From positions 1-13,796 of the forward strand of contig CANHON010000089.1 of the NCBI GenBank assembly GCA_947462115.1: a stretch of DNA of 13,796 bases, written 5' to 3'. Each line of letters opens with the position of its first letter. Position 1 is the first letter of the stretch. This document shows positions 1 to 7,664 of this stretch, one piece after another. Source of the DNA: Deltaproteobacteria bacterium. Lineage in GTDB: Bacteria > Myxococcota_A > UBA796 > UBA2385. A program made the translations under genes and the position numbers. The notes under the pieces are model-generated. The model was given only the letters and a program-made list of their open reading frames with translations. It had not been told where the DNA came from and ran no database searches.

Positions 1-1
1 G

Positions 2-1417
2 GACGGCCCGGCCGACGGGGGCGCTGGAGACGGCGCGGCCGACGGCGGCAGCGGGGCGGACGGCAGCGCGGCGGACGGCTCCACGGCCGACAGCGGCGAC
101 ACCGCGGCGCCCGATCGGCCACCCGGCGACCATTGCAGCGTGCTGGACGGCTTTTCTCCGGTGTTCGACGCCGAGATCGCCACCTTCGCCGCGCAGGACG
201 ACCGCTCGGCCGGCCCCGACCGCCCCTTGGTCTTCGTGGGCAGCTCCTCCATCCGGCGGTGGGAGGGGCTGACCGCGGCCTACCCCGACCAGCAGCCCCG
301 ACAGCGGGGGGTCGGCGGGGCGGAGCTCGCCGAGATCGCCCTTCAGGCCGACACGCTGGTGAACCGTCACCGGCCGCGGGGCGTGGTGTTGTTCGCCGGC
401 ACCAACGACGTGGCCGCTGGGGTGCCCACCGACACCGTCGTGGACCGACTGCTGTGCCTGCGCGAGCGCATCTGGTTGGCGAACGGCGGGGCGCTCCCGG
501 TCTTTTTCATCGGGATCACCCCCAACCCGTCGCGCTGGGAGGGCTGGCCGGCCGCTGCGGCGGTCAACGCGGCCGTCGAGGCCCTGGCCGAATCGGACCC
601 CGGACTCGTCTACGTTGACGTGCCCAGAGCCTTTTTGGCCACCGGGTCCCCGCCGGACAGCGCGCTGTTCGTGGGCGACGGCCTCCACCTGAGCGAGGCC
701 GGCTATGCCCTGTGGGACAGCGTCCTGCGCCCGGCGATCGACGCGAGGCTGCCACCCGATGCGCCGATGGTGGTGCCCGAGGGGGCGCCCCGGCCGGGCG
801 CCCGGCTGCTCATCGATCTCGGTCCGGACAACCCCGAGGACGGCGAGCGCACCGCCGATCCCGACTACCTCGGCCAGCGGTGGAACAACTGGCATCCCTT
901 GGAGGGTGGGCTCGGCGTGCTGCCTGGCCAGCACCTCGACGGGCTGATCACCGATGCGGGTGTGCTCACTGGCGTTGATCTCGTCGTCACCGGGGGCTTT
1001 TTCGGGAACGGTCGGAGCAACGGGGGGCTGCTGTGGCCCAGCGGCGAGCTGCTGGGCGCGCTCGCGGTCGGCTCGGCCACGGGAGATTTTTTCTACAGCG
1101 AGGCCGAGGATCAGAGCGGCGGCCTGCAGCTCCGAGGCCTCGATCCAAACGGAACCTACCGATTGCGGCTGTTCGGCTCCCGAGACGAAGCCGAGCTACG
1201 GATCACCACGTATATCCTCAGCGGGGCGGACCGGACCGAGGCCACCCTCCAGACCTCGGGGCCGGGGGCCGGCGCGGATGGGGCCACGGGAAACAACGAT
1301 ACAATCGTCGATCTTGCAAGGCTGCGGCCGGACCCCTGGGGCAACCTCTACGTAGATCTCCGTGTTACAGCGGGGTCCTTCGCCTATCTATCGCTGATCG
1401 AACTAACCGCGGAGTAA
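2..1417 (+). CDS. Secreted SGNH/GDSL-type hydrolase with C-terminal beta-rich domain (5' end missing)
   Basis: The reading frame is open from the first full codon (base 2), so the true start and any signal peptide lie outside the window. The first ~40 visible residues are a low-complexity Asp/Gly/Ala/Ser linker, typical of myxobacterial surface lipoproteins. The hydrolase domain follows. Block I is GSSS with the presumed nucleophile Ser at 245-247, where Ser replaces the Asp of GDS. Block II is GVGGAE, block III GTND (about 398-409), and block V DGLH with the Asp/His pair at 677-688. From about base 790 a second domain of ~200 residues begins (LIDLGP, WNNW, then YRLRLFGSRDEAE). It resembles the beta-sandwich tails found on secreted hydrolases. 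The likely role is esterase or deacetylase action on a cell-surface or external polysaccharide; the substrate is unknown. The family assignment is firm, the second domain less so. An internal GTG at 140 is not a credible start because the linker is already in frame. Confidence 0.85.
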   Translation, partial: DGPADGGAGDGAADGGSGADGSAADGSTADSGDTAAPDRPPGDHCSVLDGFSPVFDAEIATFAAQDDRSAGPDRPLVFVGSSSIRRWEGLTAAYPDQQPRQRGVGGAELAEIALQADTLVNRHRPRGVVLFAGTNDVAAGVPTDTVVDRLLCLRERIWLANGGALPVFFIGITPNPSRWEGWPAAAAVNAAVEALAESDPGLVYVDVPRAFLATGSPPDSALFVGDGLHLSEAGYALWDSVLRPAIDARLPPDAPMVVPEGAPRPGARLLIDLGPDNPEDGERTADPDYLGQRWNNWHPLEGGLGVLPGQHLDGLITDAGVLTGVDLVVTGGFFGNGRSNGGLLWPSGELLGALAVGSATGDFFYSEAEDQSGGLQLRGLDPNGTYRLRLFGSRDEAELRITTYILSGADRTEATLQTSGPGAGADGATGNNDTIVDLARLRPDPWGNLYVDLRVTAGSFAYLSLIELTAE

Positions 1418-1543
1418 TCCACGAGGATCCGATTGGTAGCCCTGATGAGCCATTTCAAGCACGCGTGTACCATTACAACCAGATTGACGGCAGCGCCCAC
1501 TTTTCCGGCGGCCAGATAGGCTCCGCAGGTTCAGGCGACCGAC

Positions 1544-1568
1544 GGCCTGCGGCGGTCGGCCGCAGGCC
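1544..1568 (+). terminator. Perfect 10-bp stem-loop between the SGNH gene and the receiver gene
   Basis: GGCCTGCGGC at 1544-1553 pairs perfectly with GCCGCAGGCC at 1559-1568 around a 5-nt GGTCG loop. It lies 126 nt after the SGNH stop and ends 21 nt before the receiver ATG. No run of T follows, so a classic intrinsic terminator is not supported. It could be a Rho-independent-like GC hairpin ending the upstream message, or a structure in the 5' leader of the receiver gene close to its ribosome binding site. The pairing is seen directly; its role is a guess. Confidence 0.45.
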
Positions 1569-1589
1569 TGGCCCTGCGTGGGAGCGACG

Positions 1590-1994
1590 ATGGACACCAA
1601 GGGGCCCCAACGCGCGTCGCGCGTATTGCTGGTTGAGCGCGATCCACAGCTCGGGGCCTTGCTGGAGCGGGCCCTGCGTCGGGACGGGCACGCCCCGATC
1701 CGGGTGGACAGCGGCGTAGACGCGCTCCTGGCGATGCGGGAGCACACCGTGCACCTCGTCATCGCCGAGCTGGAGCTCCGCGACATGAGCGGGGTGGACC
1801 TCATGCGGGCCGTCCGGCGCAGCGGCCGGGACTGCCGGGTGGCGCTGCTGAGCCAAGAGGACTCCGACGTGCTGCAGCGCGAAGCCACCGACGCGGCCGT
1901 CGACGCGCTGCTCCAGGCGCCGATCTCCCCGGGTCGGGTGTGCGCGCTCGCGACGCTGCACCACCCCAAGGCCCGGAAGGTCGGCGACGCCTGA
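1590..1994 (+). CDS. Stand-alone atypical receiver-domain protein (Glu at the phosphorylation site)
   Basis: This 134-residue protein is a single CheY-like receiver fold with no output domain. Beta-1 is VLLVERD (12-18), so the acidic pair is Glu16-Arg17 instead of Asp-Asp. The phosphoacceptor position, before the usual 'MSG' turn, is Glu60 (LVIAELELRDMSG, 56-68). The switch Thr/Ser is Ser88. The conserved Lys before Pro-Ile-Ser-Pro is Ala110. The ATG at 1590 is chosen because GGAG at 1581-1584 sits 5 nt upstream; a GTG at 1578 in the same frame lacks such a site. The gene converges on the hybrid kinase with a 22-nt gap. Receivers lacking these residues are known as pseudo-receivers; they work without phosphotransfer, and Glu can mimic phospho-Asp. 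A constitutive signalling or docking role is inferred. Cytoplasmic. Confidence 0.82.
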   Translation: MDTKGPQRASRVLLVERDPQLGALLERALRRDGHAPIRVDSGVDALLAMREHTVHLVIAELELRDMSGVDLMRAVRRSGRDCRVALLSQEDSDVLQREATDAAVDALLQAPISPGRVCALATLHHPKARKVGDA

Positions 1995-2016
1995 GCGGGC
2001 CCGCGCCGGGGCGAGG

Positions 2017-4134
2017 CTAGGACGCGACGCGCTGGAAAGCGACGGACTGCACGGGATCGTCCGCGCGCGTGGCCTTGCGGGCCTGGGCATCGCGTACCAG
2101 CTGCGCGTGGACGGCGGCCGGCAGGGCCGGCTTGAGCAGCACCGTGGCGAGGCCCGCGAGCAGGCGCCGCGCCGTCGGATCGCCGGTCAGCGCCACCAAG
2201 ATGGCCGGGCCCCAGGGGCGGGCCCGCGCCGCCTGTGCCAAGGCCACCCCGCACTCGCTGGCCAAGTGCACGTCGAAGACCAGCGCCTCGATCGGGCGCC
2301 CCTCCGCCGCGCAGCTGTCGATGATCCCGAGGGCCGCGGCGGTGTCGGTCGCGACCCGCACGTGGTGCCCCAGGCTGGCGAGCCCCATGTGGCTGACCGT
2401 CAAGCACACCGCGTTGTCATCCACGAGCAGCACGTGCAGCCCTGCAAGCGGGGGCGCCTCGGCCCGTGCGCCGGAGGGCTCCGCGCCCACGATCTGCTGC
2501 AGCGCAGCATCTTCGGCCGGCAACTCCAAGCGCCGCGCGCCGAGCGGGCCGAGGCAGTGCAGAGACGGCGGGCGCCCGTCGCGACCGGGTCGGAGCAGCA
2601 AGTGCTGGGCGCAGGCAGACGGGGCGAGGAGCTGCGCGCCCATCGCGGCGAGGCGCAGCCGCAGGTCGCCGGCCACCACGGCCGCGGCCCCCTCGCCCGC
2701 CCGGCCCACCACCGACAGGCGCCGACCTGCCAAGGGGCGCTCTGCCGACCGGGTCGCCGCGGCGCGCAGCGTGATCTCAAAGCGGGCGCCCTCACCCAAA
2801 ACGCTATGCGCGACGACATTCCCGCCCATTAGCTGGGTCAACTTGCGCGAGATCGCGAGCCCGAGCCCCGTGCCGCCGAACCGCGCGGCGACCCCGGGCC
2901 CGGCCTGCTGGTAGGGCGCGAAGATCCGCTCCGCCGCCTCGGCCGGGAAGCCGGGGCCGGTGTCGGTCACGACCAGGGTCACGGTCACCGGACCTTCCTG
3001 GCCGCTGACCGCCACCGTCACCCGCACGAGCCCGTCCTGGGTGAACTTCACCGCGTTGCCGACCACGTTCAGCAGCACCTGCCGCAGCCAGCCCCGGTCC
3101 ACGCAGACCACCGGCGGCGCGCCGCCGAGGGGCGCCCACGTGAGCTGATCGCGCTGGGCCGCGGCGCGCTCGCCGACCACCAGGAAGACCTCGTCGAGGA
3201 GCTCCGACAGGCAGACCGCCTGCAGGTTGGGCTCGAGCTCTCCCCGCTCGATGCGGCTGTGGTCGAGCACCTGATTGACGACGTGGAGCATCATGTCGCC
3301 GCTGGCGCGCAGCGTGCTGATCGCCCGTCGGCGCTCGGCCTCCGGCAGCTCGGCGCCCGGACCGCTGATCAGCTGCGCGACCCCGAGCACCGCCTGGATC
3401 GGGCTGCGCAGCTCGTGGGTCATGGTCGCGAACAGCGCGTCGCGCTCCATCACCGTTCGGCGCAGCTCCTCCTGCTGGAGGGCCATGCGCGCCGTGAGCG
3501 ACTCGGCGCTGCGCTGCCCCTCGAGGGCAGCGGCCTCGGCCGCGGCGAGGCGCGCGACCACGGTGCGGCGGTGGGAGACCAGGGTCGTGGCGACGGCCTG
3601 CGCCAAGCCCGTGGCCACCCCGAAGTGGTAGGCCAACGGATCCTCCGGGTGCAGGCCAAGGACGAACCCGAAGGTCAGCCACATCCCCGCGGAGAGCAAG
3701 GCGAAGGCGGACCAGCGCAGCGCGATGCCGCCGGCGCCGAGCAGCACCAGGTGCAGGTTGGTGAGCTGCCAGACCTCGCCGCTGAGCAGCAGGTGGTGGG
3801 CCGCGGCCACCAACATCGCCGCGCCGAGAACGCTCAGCCACAGGTTGGGGGTGTCGAGCACCCTCGCCGGCCGACGCCGCGCCAGCCAGGCCACCGCCGC
3901 GGCCACGCCACCGCACAGCACGCTGGTCCCGACGAGCGGCCAGCGAAGCGGGTCGGCCAGCGTGAGCACCTTGAGGACGACGAGCAGCGCCTGCACCACG
4001 GCGACCACCCGCGCGACCGGGAGGATGGAGGCCGCGACCGACCGATCGAAGGCCGCGCCGACCCGCCCCCGCTCGGCGACCGGAGCGGCGGGGCTGGGAT
4101 GCGGAGGAAGGGGCGTCGGAGGCGGAGGAAGCAT
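2017..4134 (-). CDS. Membrane-bound hybrid sensor histidine kinase with C-terminal receiver
   Basis: The 705-residue protein begins with a Pro-rich stretch, followed by about six hydrophobic segments between residues 37 and 187, so sensing is probably within the membrane. A coiled linker (195-230) leads to the dimerisation/phosphoacceptor box TMTHELRSP with His240. The catalytic ATPase domain shows the N box with Asn360 (GNAVKFTQDG), G1 box DTGPGF (391-396) and G2 box GGTGLGLAI (420-428). Residues ~468-550 look like a degenerate receiver without acidic residues. A canonical receiver follows: Asp572-Asp573, phosphoacceptor Asp621, Thr650 and Lys668. Phosphorelay is therefore expected to run from His240 to Asp621 and on to an unknown partner. 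The ATG at 4134 has no clear Shine-Dalgarno but is the only start upstream of the first membrane helix. The gene lies 57 nt after the helicase stop and may share its transcript. Confidence 0.93.
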   Translation of the reverse strand: MLPPPPTPLPPHPSPAAPVAERGRVGAAFDRSVAASILPVARVVAVVQALLVVLKVLTLADPLRWPLVGTSVLCGGVAAAVAWLARRRPARVLDTPNLWLSVLGAAMLVAAAHHLLLSGEVWQLTNLHLVLLGAGGIALRWSAFALLSAGMWLTFGFVLGLHPEDPLAYHFGVATGLAQAVATTLVSHRRTVVARLAAAEAAALEGQRSAESLTARMALQQEELRRTVMERDALFATMTHELRSPIQAVLGVAQLISGPGAELPEAERRRAISTLRASGDMMLHVVNQVLDHSRIERGELEPNLQAVCLSELLDEVFLVVGERAAAQRDQLTWAPLGGAPPVVCVDRGWLRQVLLNVVGNAVKFTQDGLVRVTVAVSGQEGPVTVTLVVTDTGPGFPAEAAERIFAPYQQAGPGVAARFGGTGLGLAISRKLTQLMGGNVVAHSVLGEGARFEITLRAAATRSAERPLAGRRLSVVGRAGEGAAAVVAGDLRLRLAAMGAQLLAPSACAQHLLLRPGRDGRPPSLHCLGPLGARRLELPAEDAALQQIVGAEPSGARAEAPPLAGLHVLLVDDNAVCLTVSHMGLASLGHHVRVATDTAAALGIIDSCAAEGRPIEALVFDVHLASECGVALAQAARARPWGPAILVALTGDPTARRLLAGLATVLLKPALPAAVHAQLVRDAQARKATRADDPVQSVAFQRVAS

Positions 4135-4191
4135 GGCGGGCCAGATCGGGGGGGCGCCGGCGGATTCGGACGGGCGAAGCCGGGCTTGAGC

Positions 4192-5859
4192 TTAGGCGCG
4201 GCGCGGGGCCGCTGCGTGGAGGCTGAGGATCTGCAGAGCCTCGCCGTGGGTGCGGGCGCGCAGCCGCTGGGCGTCCAGGCGGGCGCGCAGCTCGGGCGGC
4301 GCCGGGGCCGACCGCCAGGGGGCCTCTTCGCGCGCGGACGCGGCGAACCGGCGGCCGCGGCGCTCGACCTCAAAGTCCACCGCCTCCACCGCCTGCTCGA
4401 TCTCCTTGAACTTCGCCACGGTCTTGCCCTCCCAGCGCACCTCCCACCGGTCTTTTCGGCCCGCCTTGCCCGTGGCCTGGACCCGCACCTCGGTTTGGCG
4501 GCCATCGACCAGCACGTGCAGCGCGAGCCCGAGGCTGCCCAAGGAGCACCAGCCGTTGCCGGAGATGGCGCGGATCTCCGGCAGCGCGGCGCGCTTGAGC
4601 GGATCGAAGGCCGCGGCCCGGTCCTTGATCTCCTGGAGGGTGATGGCGCCGGCCTCGATCTCAAAACCGGGAAGATCAAAGGGAAGCCGACGAATGTACG
4701 CCGCGGCCTCTCGGACGTCCTCGCCGCCGAGGTCGAGATCCCGGGGCAGCCCCCACAGCACCGGGAGGGTCACGAGGTCGAGCTCGGAGGCGTCCACGAA
4801 GTCGAGCACCAAGCAGTCGCGCTTGTCGGGCGCCGGCCGGGTGCCTCGGCCCACGCACTGCACGTAGAGCCCCTGGCTTCGGGTCGGGCGGGCCATCACC
4901 ACGCAGCTCACGCCGGGGTCGTCAAACCCCTCGGTGAGCACGCCGACGTTGGTGAGCACCATCACCTCGCCGCGGGCGAAGCGGCCGAGCACGTCCGCCC
5001 GCTCCTCGGGCGCCATCGCCCCGTGCACGAGGTCGGCCCGCAGGCCGAGGCGCCGGAGGGCCAGCGCGAGGTGGCGGGCGTGCTCCACCGTCACGCAGAA
5101 GACGAGCGTTCGGCGGTCCCGGGCGAGCTCTTGCACCCCACGGGCCACCAGCGCGTTTCGCTCCTCGATGTCAACGCCCTGGACGTCATCTTCGACGGAG
5201 TACCCCTCGGCGTCGGAGGGGCCGCTGAGCGCCCGCAGCGAGGCGCCGGTGTTGATGCGGTAGCCGCGGAGGGGCACGAGGTAGCCGTCCTCCACCAGCT
5301 CCACCATCGACCGGCTGTAGACCACCTCCTCAAACAGCAGGTCGAGGCCCAGCCCGTCGGCGCGCTGCGGCGTCGCGGTGAAGCCGAGCAAGGTGCCGTC
5401 CCAGTCCGGCTCCAGGGCGCCCAGGGTCCGAAGCACCCGCTGGTTGTCCTCGGCGGGGGCGTGGTGGCACTCGTCGTAGACCACGAGGCCGAAGCGGCGG
5501 GCGGCCAGTACCCGAGCGAGGCGCTCATCGTGCAGCGACCGGAGGCTCGCCACGACCACCCGCGCGCCCGCTTGCGCCCGAGCGCCGGCGGCCTCGATGC
5601 CCACAGCGTCGGGATCGTCCACGCCAAACTCGCGGAGGGTGCGCCGCAGCTTGTCGGCCGCCTGACTGAGCAGCTCGGCGCGGTGCGCGAGCACCAGCAC
5701 GGGCCGGCGCGCCATCGCGGCGAGGCGGGAGAAGATCACCGTCTTGCCGGCGCCGGTCGGCAAGCACACCACCTGGCGGCGCACCCCCCGCTTCCGGGCG
5801 GCGATGACCGCGGCGATGGCCTGCTCCTGGTAGGCGCGGAGGTGCAGGGGGGCGCTCAC
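4192..5859 (-). CDS. DEAD/DEAH-type superfamily 2 helicase (XPB/SSL2-like, COG1061 type)
   Basis: A 555-residue ATP-dependent nucleic-acid helicase. Two RecA-like lobes are complete: Q-like YQEQA (10-14), Walker A PTGAGKT (34-40, Lys39), motif Ia AHRAEL, motif II DECH (129-132), motif III TAT (161-163), motif V region TEGFDDP (309-315) and motif VI QCVGRGTR (334-341) with arginine-finger candidates. A ~170-residue C-terminal region has a beta-rich part, then a final Trp and THGEALQIL segment that looks like the 'TKGEAS' tail of many stand-alone helicases of this group. The GTG at 5859 is preferred because it overlaps the upstream TGA by 4 nt (GTGA) and has GGTGG about 8 nt upstream. A GTG at 5871 would add four residues. 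The gene is translationally coupled to envelope genes, which is odd for a helicase. Substrate and role are unknown; repair, RNA metabolism or defence are possible. Confidence 0.92.
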   Translation of the reverse strand: MSAPLHLRAYQEQAIAAVIAARKRGVRRQVVCLPTGAGKTVIFSRLAAMARRPVLVLAHRAELLSQAADKLRRTLREFGVDDPDAVGIEAAGARAQAGARVVVASLRSLHDERLARVLAARRFGLVVYDECHHAPAEDNQRVLRTLGALEPDWDGTLLGFTATPQRADGLGLDLLFEEVVYSRSMVELVEDGYLVPLRGYRINTGASLRALSGPSDAEGYSVEDDVQGVDIEERNALVARGVQELARDRRTLVFCVTVEHARHLALALRRLGLRADLVHGAMAPEERADVLGRFARGEVMVLTNVGVLTEGFDDPGVSCVVMARPTRSQGLYVQCVGRGTRPAPDKRDCLVLDFVDASELDLVTLPVLWGLPRDLDLGGEDVREAAAYIRRLPFDLPGFEIEAGAITLQEIKDRAAAFDPLKRAALPEIRAISGNGWCSLGSLGLALHVLVDGRQTEVRVQATGKAGRKDRWEVRWEGKTVAKFKEIEQAVEAVDFEVERRGRRFAASAREEAPWRSAPAPPELRARLDAQRLRARTHGEALQILSLHAAAPRRA

Positions 5860-6338
5860 CGCAGCAACCACCAGCGCACCGGGAGCTTCAGCGCGCCGTC
5901 GACGACGGGGTCCCCGACCTCGCCGGGGGGCGAGGCGGCCTCGGCGTCCAGAACAGCGTGGGTGCCGCCATACTCATCCACGATGTACGTGTCGAGGCCG
6001 AGCACCACTGTGCTCACCTCCCCTTCGGACAGGTAGGTCTCCCCGAGCTCTCCGCTGCGGTCGCCGGTGGAGGCGCTGACGAGGACCGCCCGGGGGGCCG
6101 CCACCGGGGCCATGGCCCCGCCCTCCAGGGTGTAGCGGAGCACGAGGGTCGCTCCGCCCTCGACGAACTCCAGCGTGCCCATGTCATCCTGCTCGATGAG
6201 GGCGTCGCCAAGGTCAATCTCGACCTTCTCGATGTCCCAGAAGCCGAGCAGCACCGGGTCGCGCTCGCAGGCGGCGAGTGTCAGCGCCACCGCGAGCGGG
6301 GCCCACCCACGGCGGGCGACGGGTGAAACAGGCGCCAT
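5856..6338 (-). CDS. Hypothetical lipoprotein
   Basis: This 160-residue protein has an Arg-Arg N-region, a hydrophobic core and a good lipobox, LAAC, with Cys24 followed by Glu, so it should be lipidated and carried to the outer membrane. The mature part is acidic and appears beta-rich (GFWDIEKVEIDLGDAL, then alternating strands such as TLVLRYTL). The Gly-Phe-Trp start is reminiscent of small lipocalin-like lipoproteins, but this is only a shape resemblance. The ATG abuts the upstream TGA directly (TGA-ATG). Its own TGA overlaps the helicase GTG by 4 nt, so translation of all three is coupled. I do not recognise a family and assign no function. Confidence 0.8.
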   Translation of the reverse strand: MAPVSPVARRGWAPLAVALTLAACERDPVLLGFWDIEKVEIDLGDALIEQDDMGTLEFVEGGATLVLRYTLEGGAMAPVAAPRAVLVSASTGDRSGELGETYLSEGEVSTVVLGLDTYIVDEYGGTHAVLDAEAASPPGEVGDPVVDGALKLPVRWWLLR

Positions 6339-7664
6339 TCAGCCTCCAGCCGCGAGGTCGACCACGAGGCGCAGGCTCAGCGCGTTGGTGGCGAAGGGGA
6401 ACAGCGCGAGCTGCTCTGGGTCATTGAACAGGATCATCCCGGTGATCGCTTCGCCCCGCAGCTGGGCGCGGGCCGAGAAGTACCGACCGCCCTGCACGCC
6501 GAGGCTGTAGCGGGGCGCGACGTCGATCATGCCCACCCGGATCCCAAAACCCTCGTCCTCGGCCTCCACGCTGCCCTTTAGGTCGGAGCGCTCGCCGTAG
6601 AAGCCGGGGGTGTGCCAGCCGAGGTGGACGTCGTACAGCCCCGACTGCTGGCCGACCCGGTAGCTGAGCGCCGCCTCGACCTGCTGCGCGATGGCCCGCT
6701 GATCCAAGTGAAGGGTGCGCAGGCGGCTGAGCTCCGCGTCGCCGGAGGGGTCCACGCCCACGGGCATGTCGCGGAAGAACAGGCTCGACTGTCCGATGGC
6801 CTCGCTCAGCCGGGGCGCCCCGAAGCGGCGCAGGGAGAAGCCCTGAAGGCCCGCGCGCAGGTAGGCCAAGGGGTCGGCCTGGGCCTCGCCGACCCCGCGG
6901 GACAGCGTGCCGAACAGGCCGATCGCCCGCTCATCGACGGTGACGAACAGGCCGTTGGCGCCCGCCGTACCCACCCGGGCCGCGACCGCGCCCAGATCGA
7001 GGTAGCCGCCGGCCACCCAGTCCACCGCGTAGCTGGCGACCCCGTCGCCCCGCTGCCAGTTGCCCACCGCCGGCGCGAAAAAGGCCGGGTAGAGGTTGAT
7101 CACCTGCCCCGCCACCATCGCGCCGCGGTAGCCCAGCACCGACTGGGTGACGCTGGCCGAGTAGAAGCCGCCGATGGCCTGCGCCCCGCCGCTGACGTAG
7201 ACGTTGGTGGCGTAGAGGTCGAGCGGCTGCTCGTACAGGCGGTCCTTCTTGAGCCACCGGTCGCGGTCATCGACGCCCATGACCGTCTGCTGGTCGCCAG
7301 GATCCCGGTCATCGCACAGCGTGAGCAGCCGCGCCGCCCCGAAGGTGTCGTTGAACGTGAGGCGAAAGTGGCCCTCGCCCGACCGGAAGCGCGAGGCGAG
7401 GTCGCCGCTGTAGGCCTGGCTGGCCGTCGCCTGCTCGACAATGGCGGCGGCGCCGTAGGTGTTAACGTTGGTGCGGCGGGCGGCCTGCGCGTTGGCGAAG
7501 CCCGCGGACCCCGCCACCGGGAGCGGCTGGCCACAGCCCCGCGGACGGTCCCCCGCGTGGGCCGACTGGCCAAGCCCCAACAGCAGCAGGGTGAAGCACT
7601 GGAGCACGGCCAGCACCGCCAGCACCGGCGCCCAGCGCCGGCCCACGCCCCCCGGCGCCCTCAC
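6339..7664 (-). CDS. Hypothetical secreted protein, possibly an outer-membrane beta-barrel
   Basis: The 441-residue protein has a long signal peptide (basic start, hydrophobic 13-32) with a probable cleavage after AHA (residue 37). The mature protein is rich in alternating hydrophobic/polar stretches, aromatic residues and short Gly turns, for example LYDVHLGWHTPGF, RYSLGVQGGRYF, and a final beta-like strand LSLRLVVDL. This pattern suits an outer-membrane barrel or large beta-structure, although the C-terminus is Gly-Gly instead of the usual aromatic residue. The GTG start at 7664 overlaps the upstream TGA (GTGA), and AGGGGG lies about 8 nt upstream, which supports it. It is the largest envelope protein of the coupled cluster and may be the membrane core for the lipoproteins. 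No family was recognised. Confidence 0.78.
   Translation of the reverse strand: MRAPGGVGRRWAPVLAVLAVLQCFTLLLLGLGQSAHAGDRPRGCGQPLPVAGSAGFANAQAARRTNVNTYGAAAIVEQATASQAYSGDLASRFRSGEGHFRLTFNDTFGAARLLTLCDDRDPGDQQTVMGVDDRDRWLKKDRLYEQPLDLYATNVYVSGGAQAIGGFYSASVTQSVLGYRGAMVAGQVINLYPAFFAPAVGNWQRGDGVASYAVDWVAGGYLDLGAVAARVGTAGANGLFVTVDERAIGLFGTLSRGVGEAQADPLAYLRAGLQGFSLRRFGAPRLSEAIGQSSLFFRDMPVGVDPSGDAELSRLRTLHLDQRAIAQQVEAALSYRVGQQSGLYDVHLGWHTPGFYGERSDLKGSVEAEDEGFGIRVGMIDVAPRYSLGVQGGRYFSARAQLRGEAITGMILFNDPEQLALFPFATNALSLRLVVDLAAGG

Noticed and set aside
1484..1489. TTGACG as a -35 box ahead of the receiver gene
   Set aside because: No -10-like hexamer at 16-18 nt; the nearest AT-richer site (GATAGG) is about 25 nt away.
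1995..2004. Palindrome GCGGGCCCGC between the convergent receiver and kinase genes
   Set aside because: It has no loop, so it cannot form a useful hairpin, and no T tract follows in either direction; not a terminator.
1403..2407. A 334-residue minus-strand frame over the receiver gene and the kinase end
   Set aside because: Ser/Arg-rich shadow; the receiver on the plus strand has a Shine-Dalgarno and a recognisable fold.
3259..6036. A 925-residue open frame on the plus strand
   Set aside because: It lies opposite the kinase and helicase, both with full motif sets. Its composition (Arg, His, Gly, Ala, Gln) is that of an antisense shadow in GC-rich DNA, and it shows no domain.
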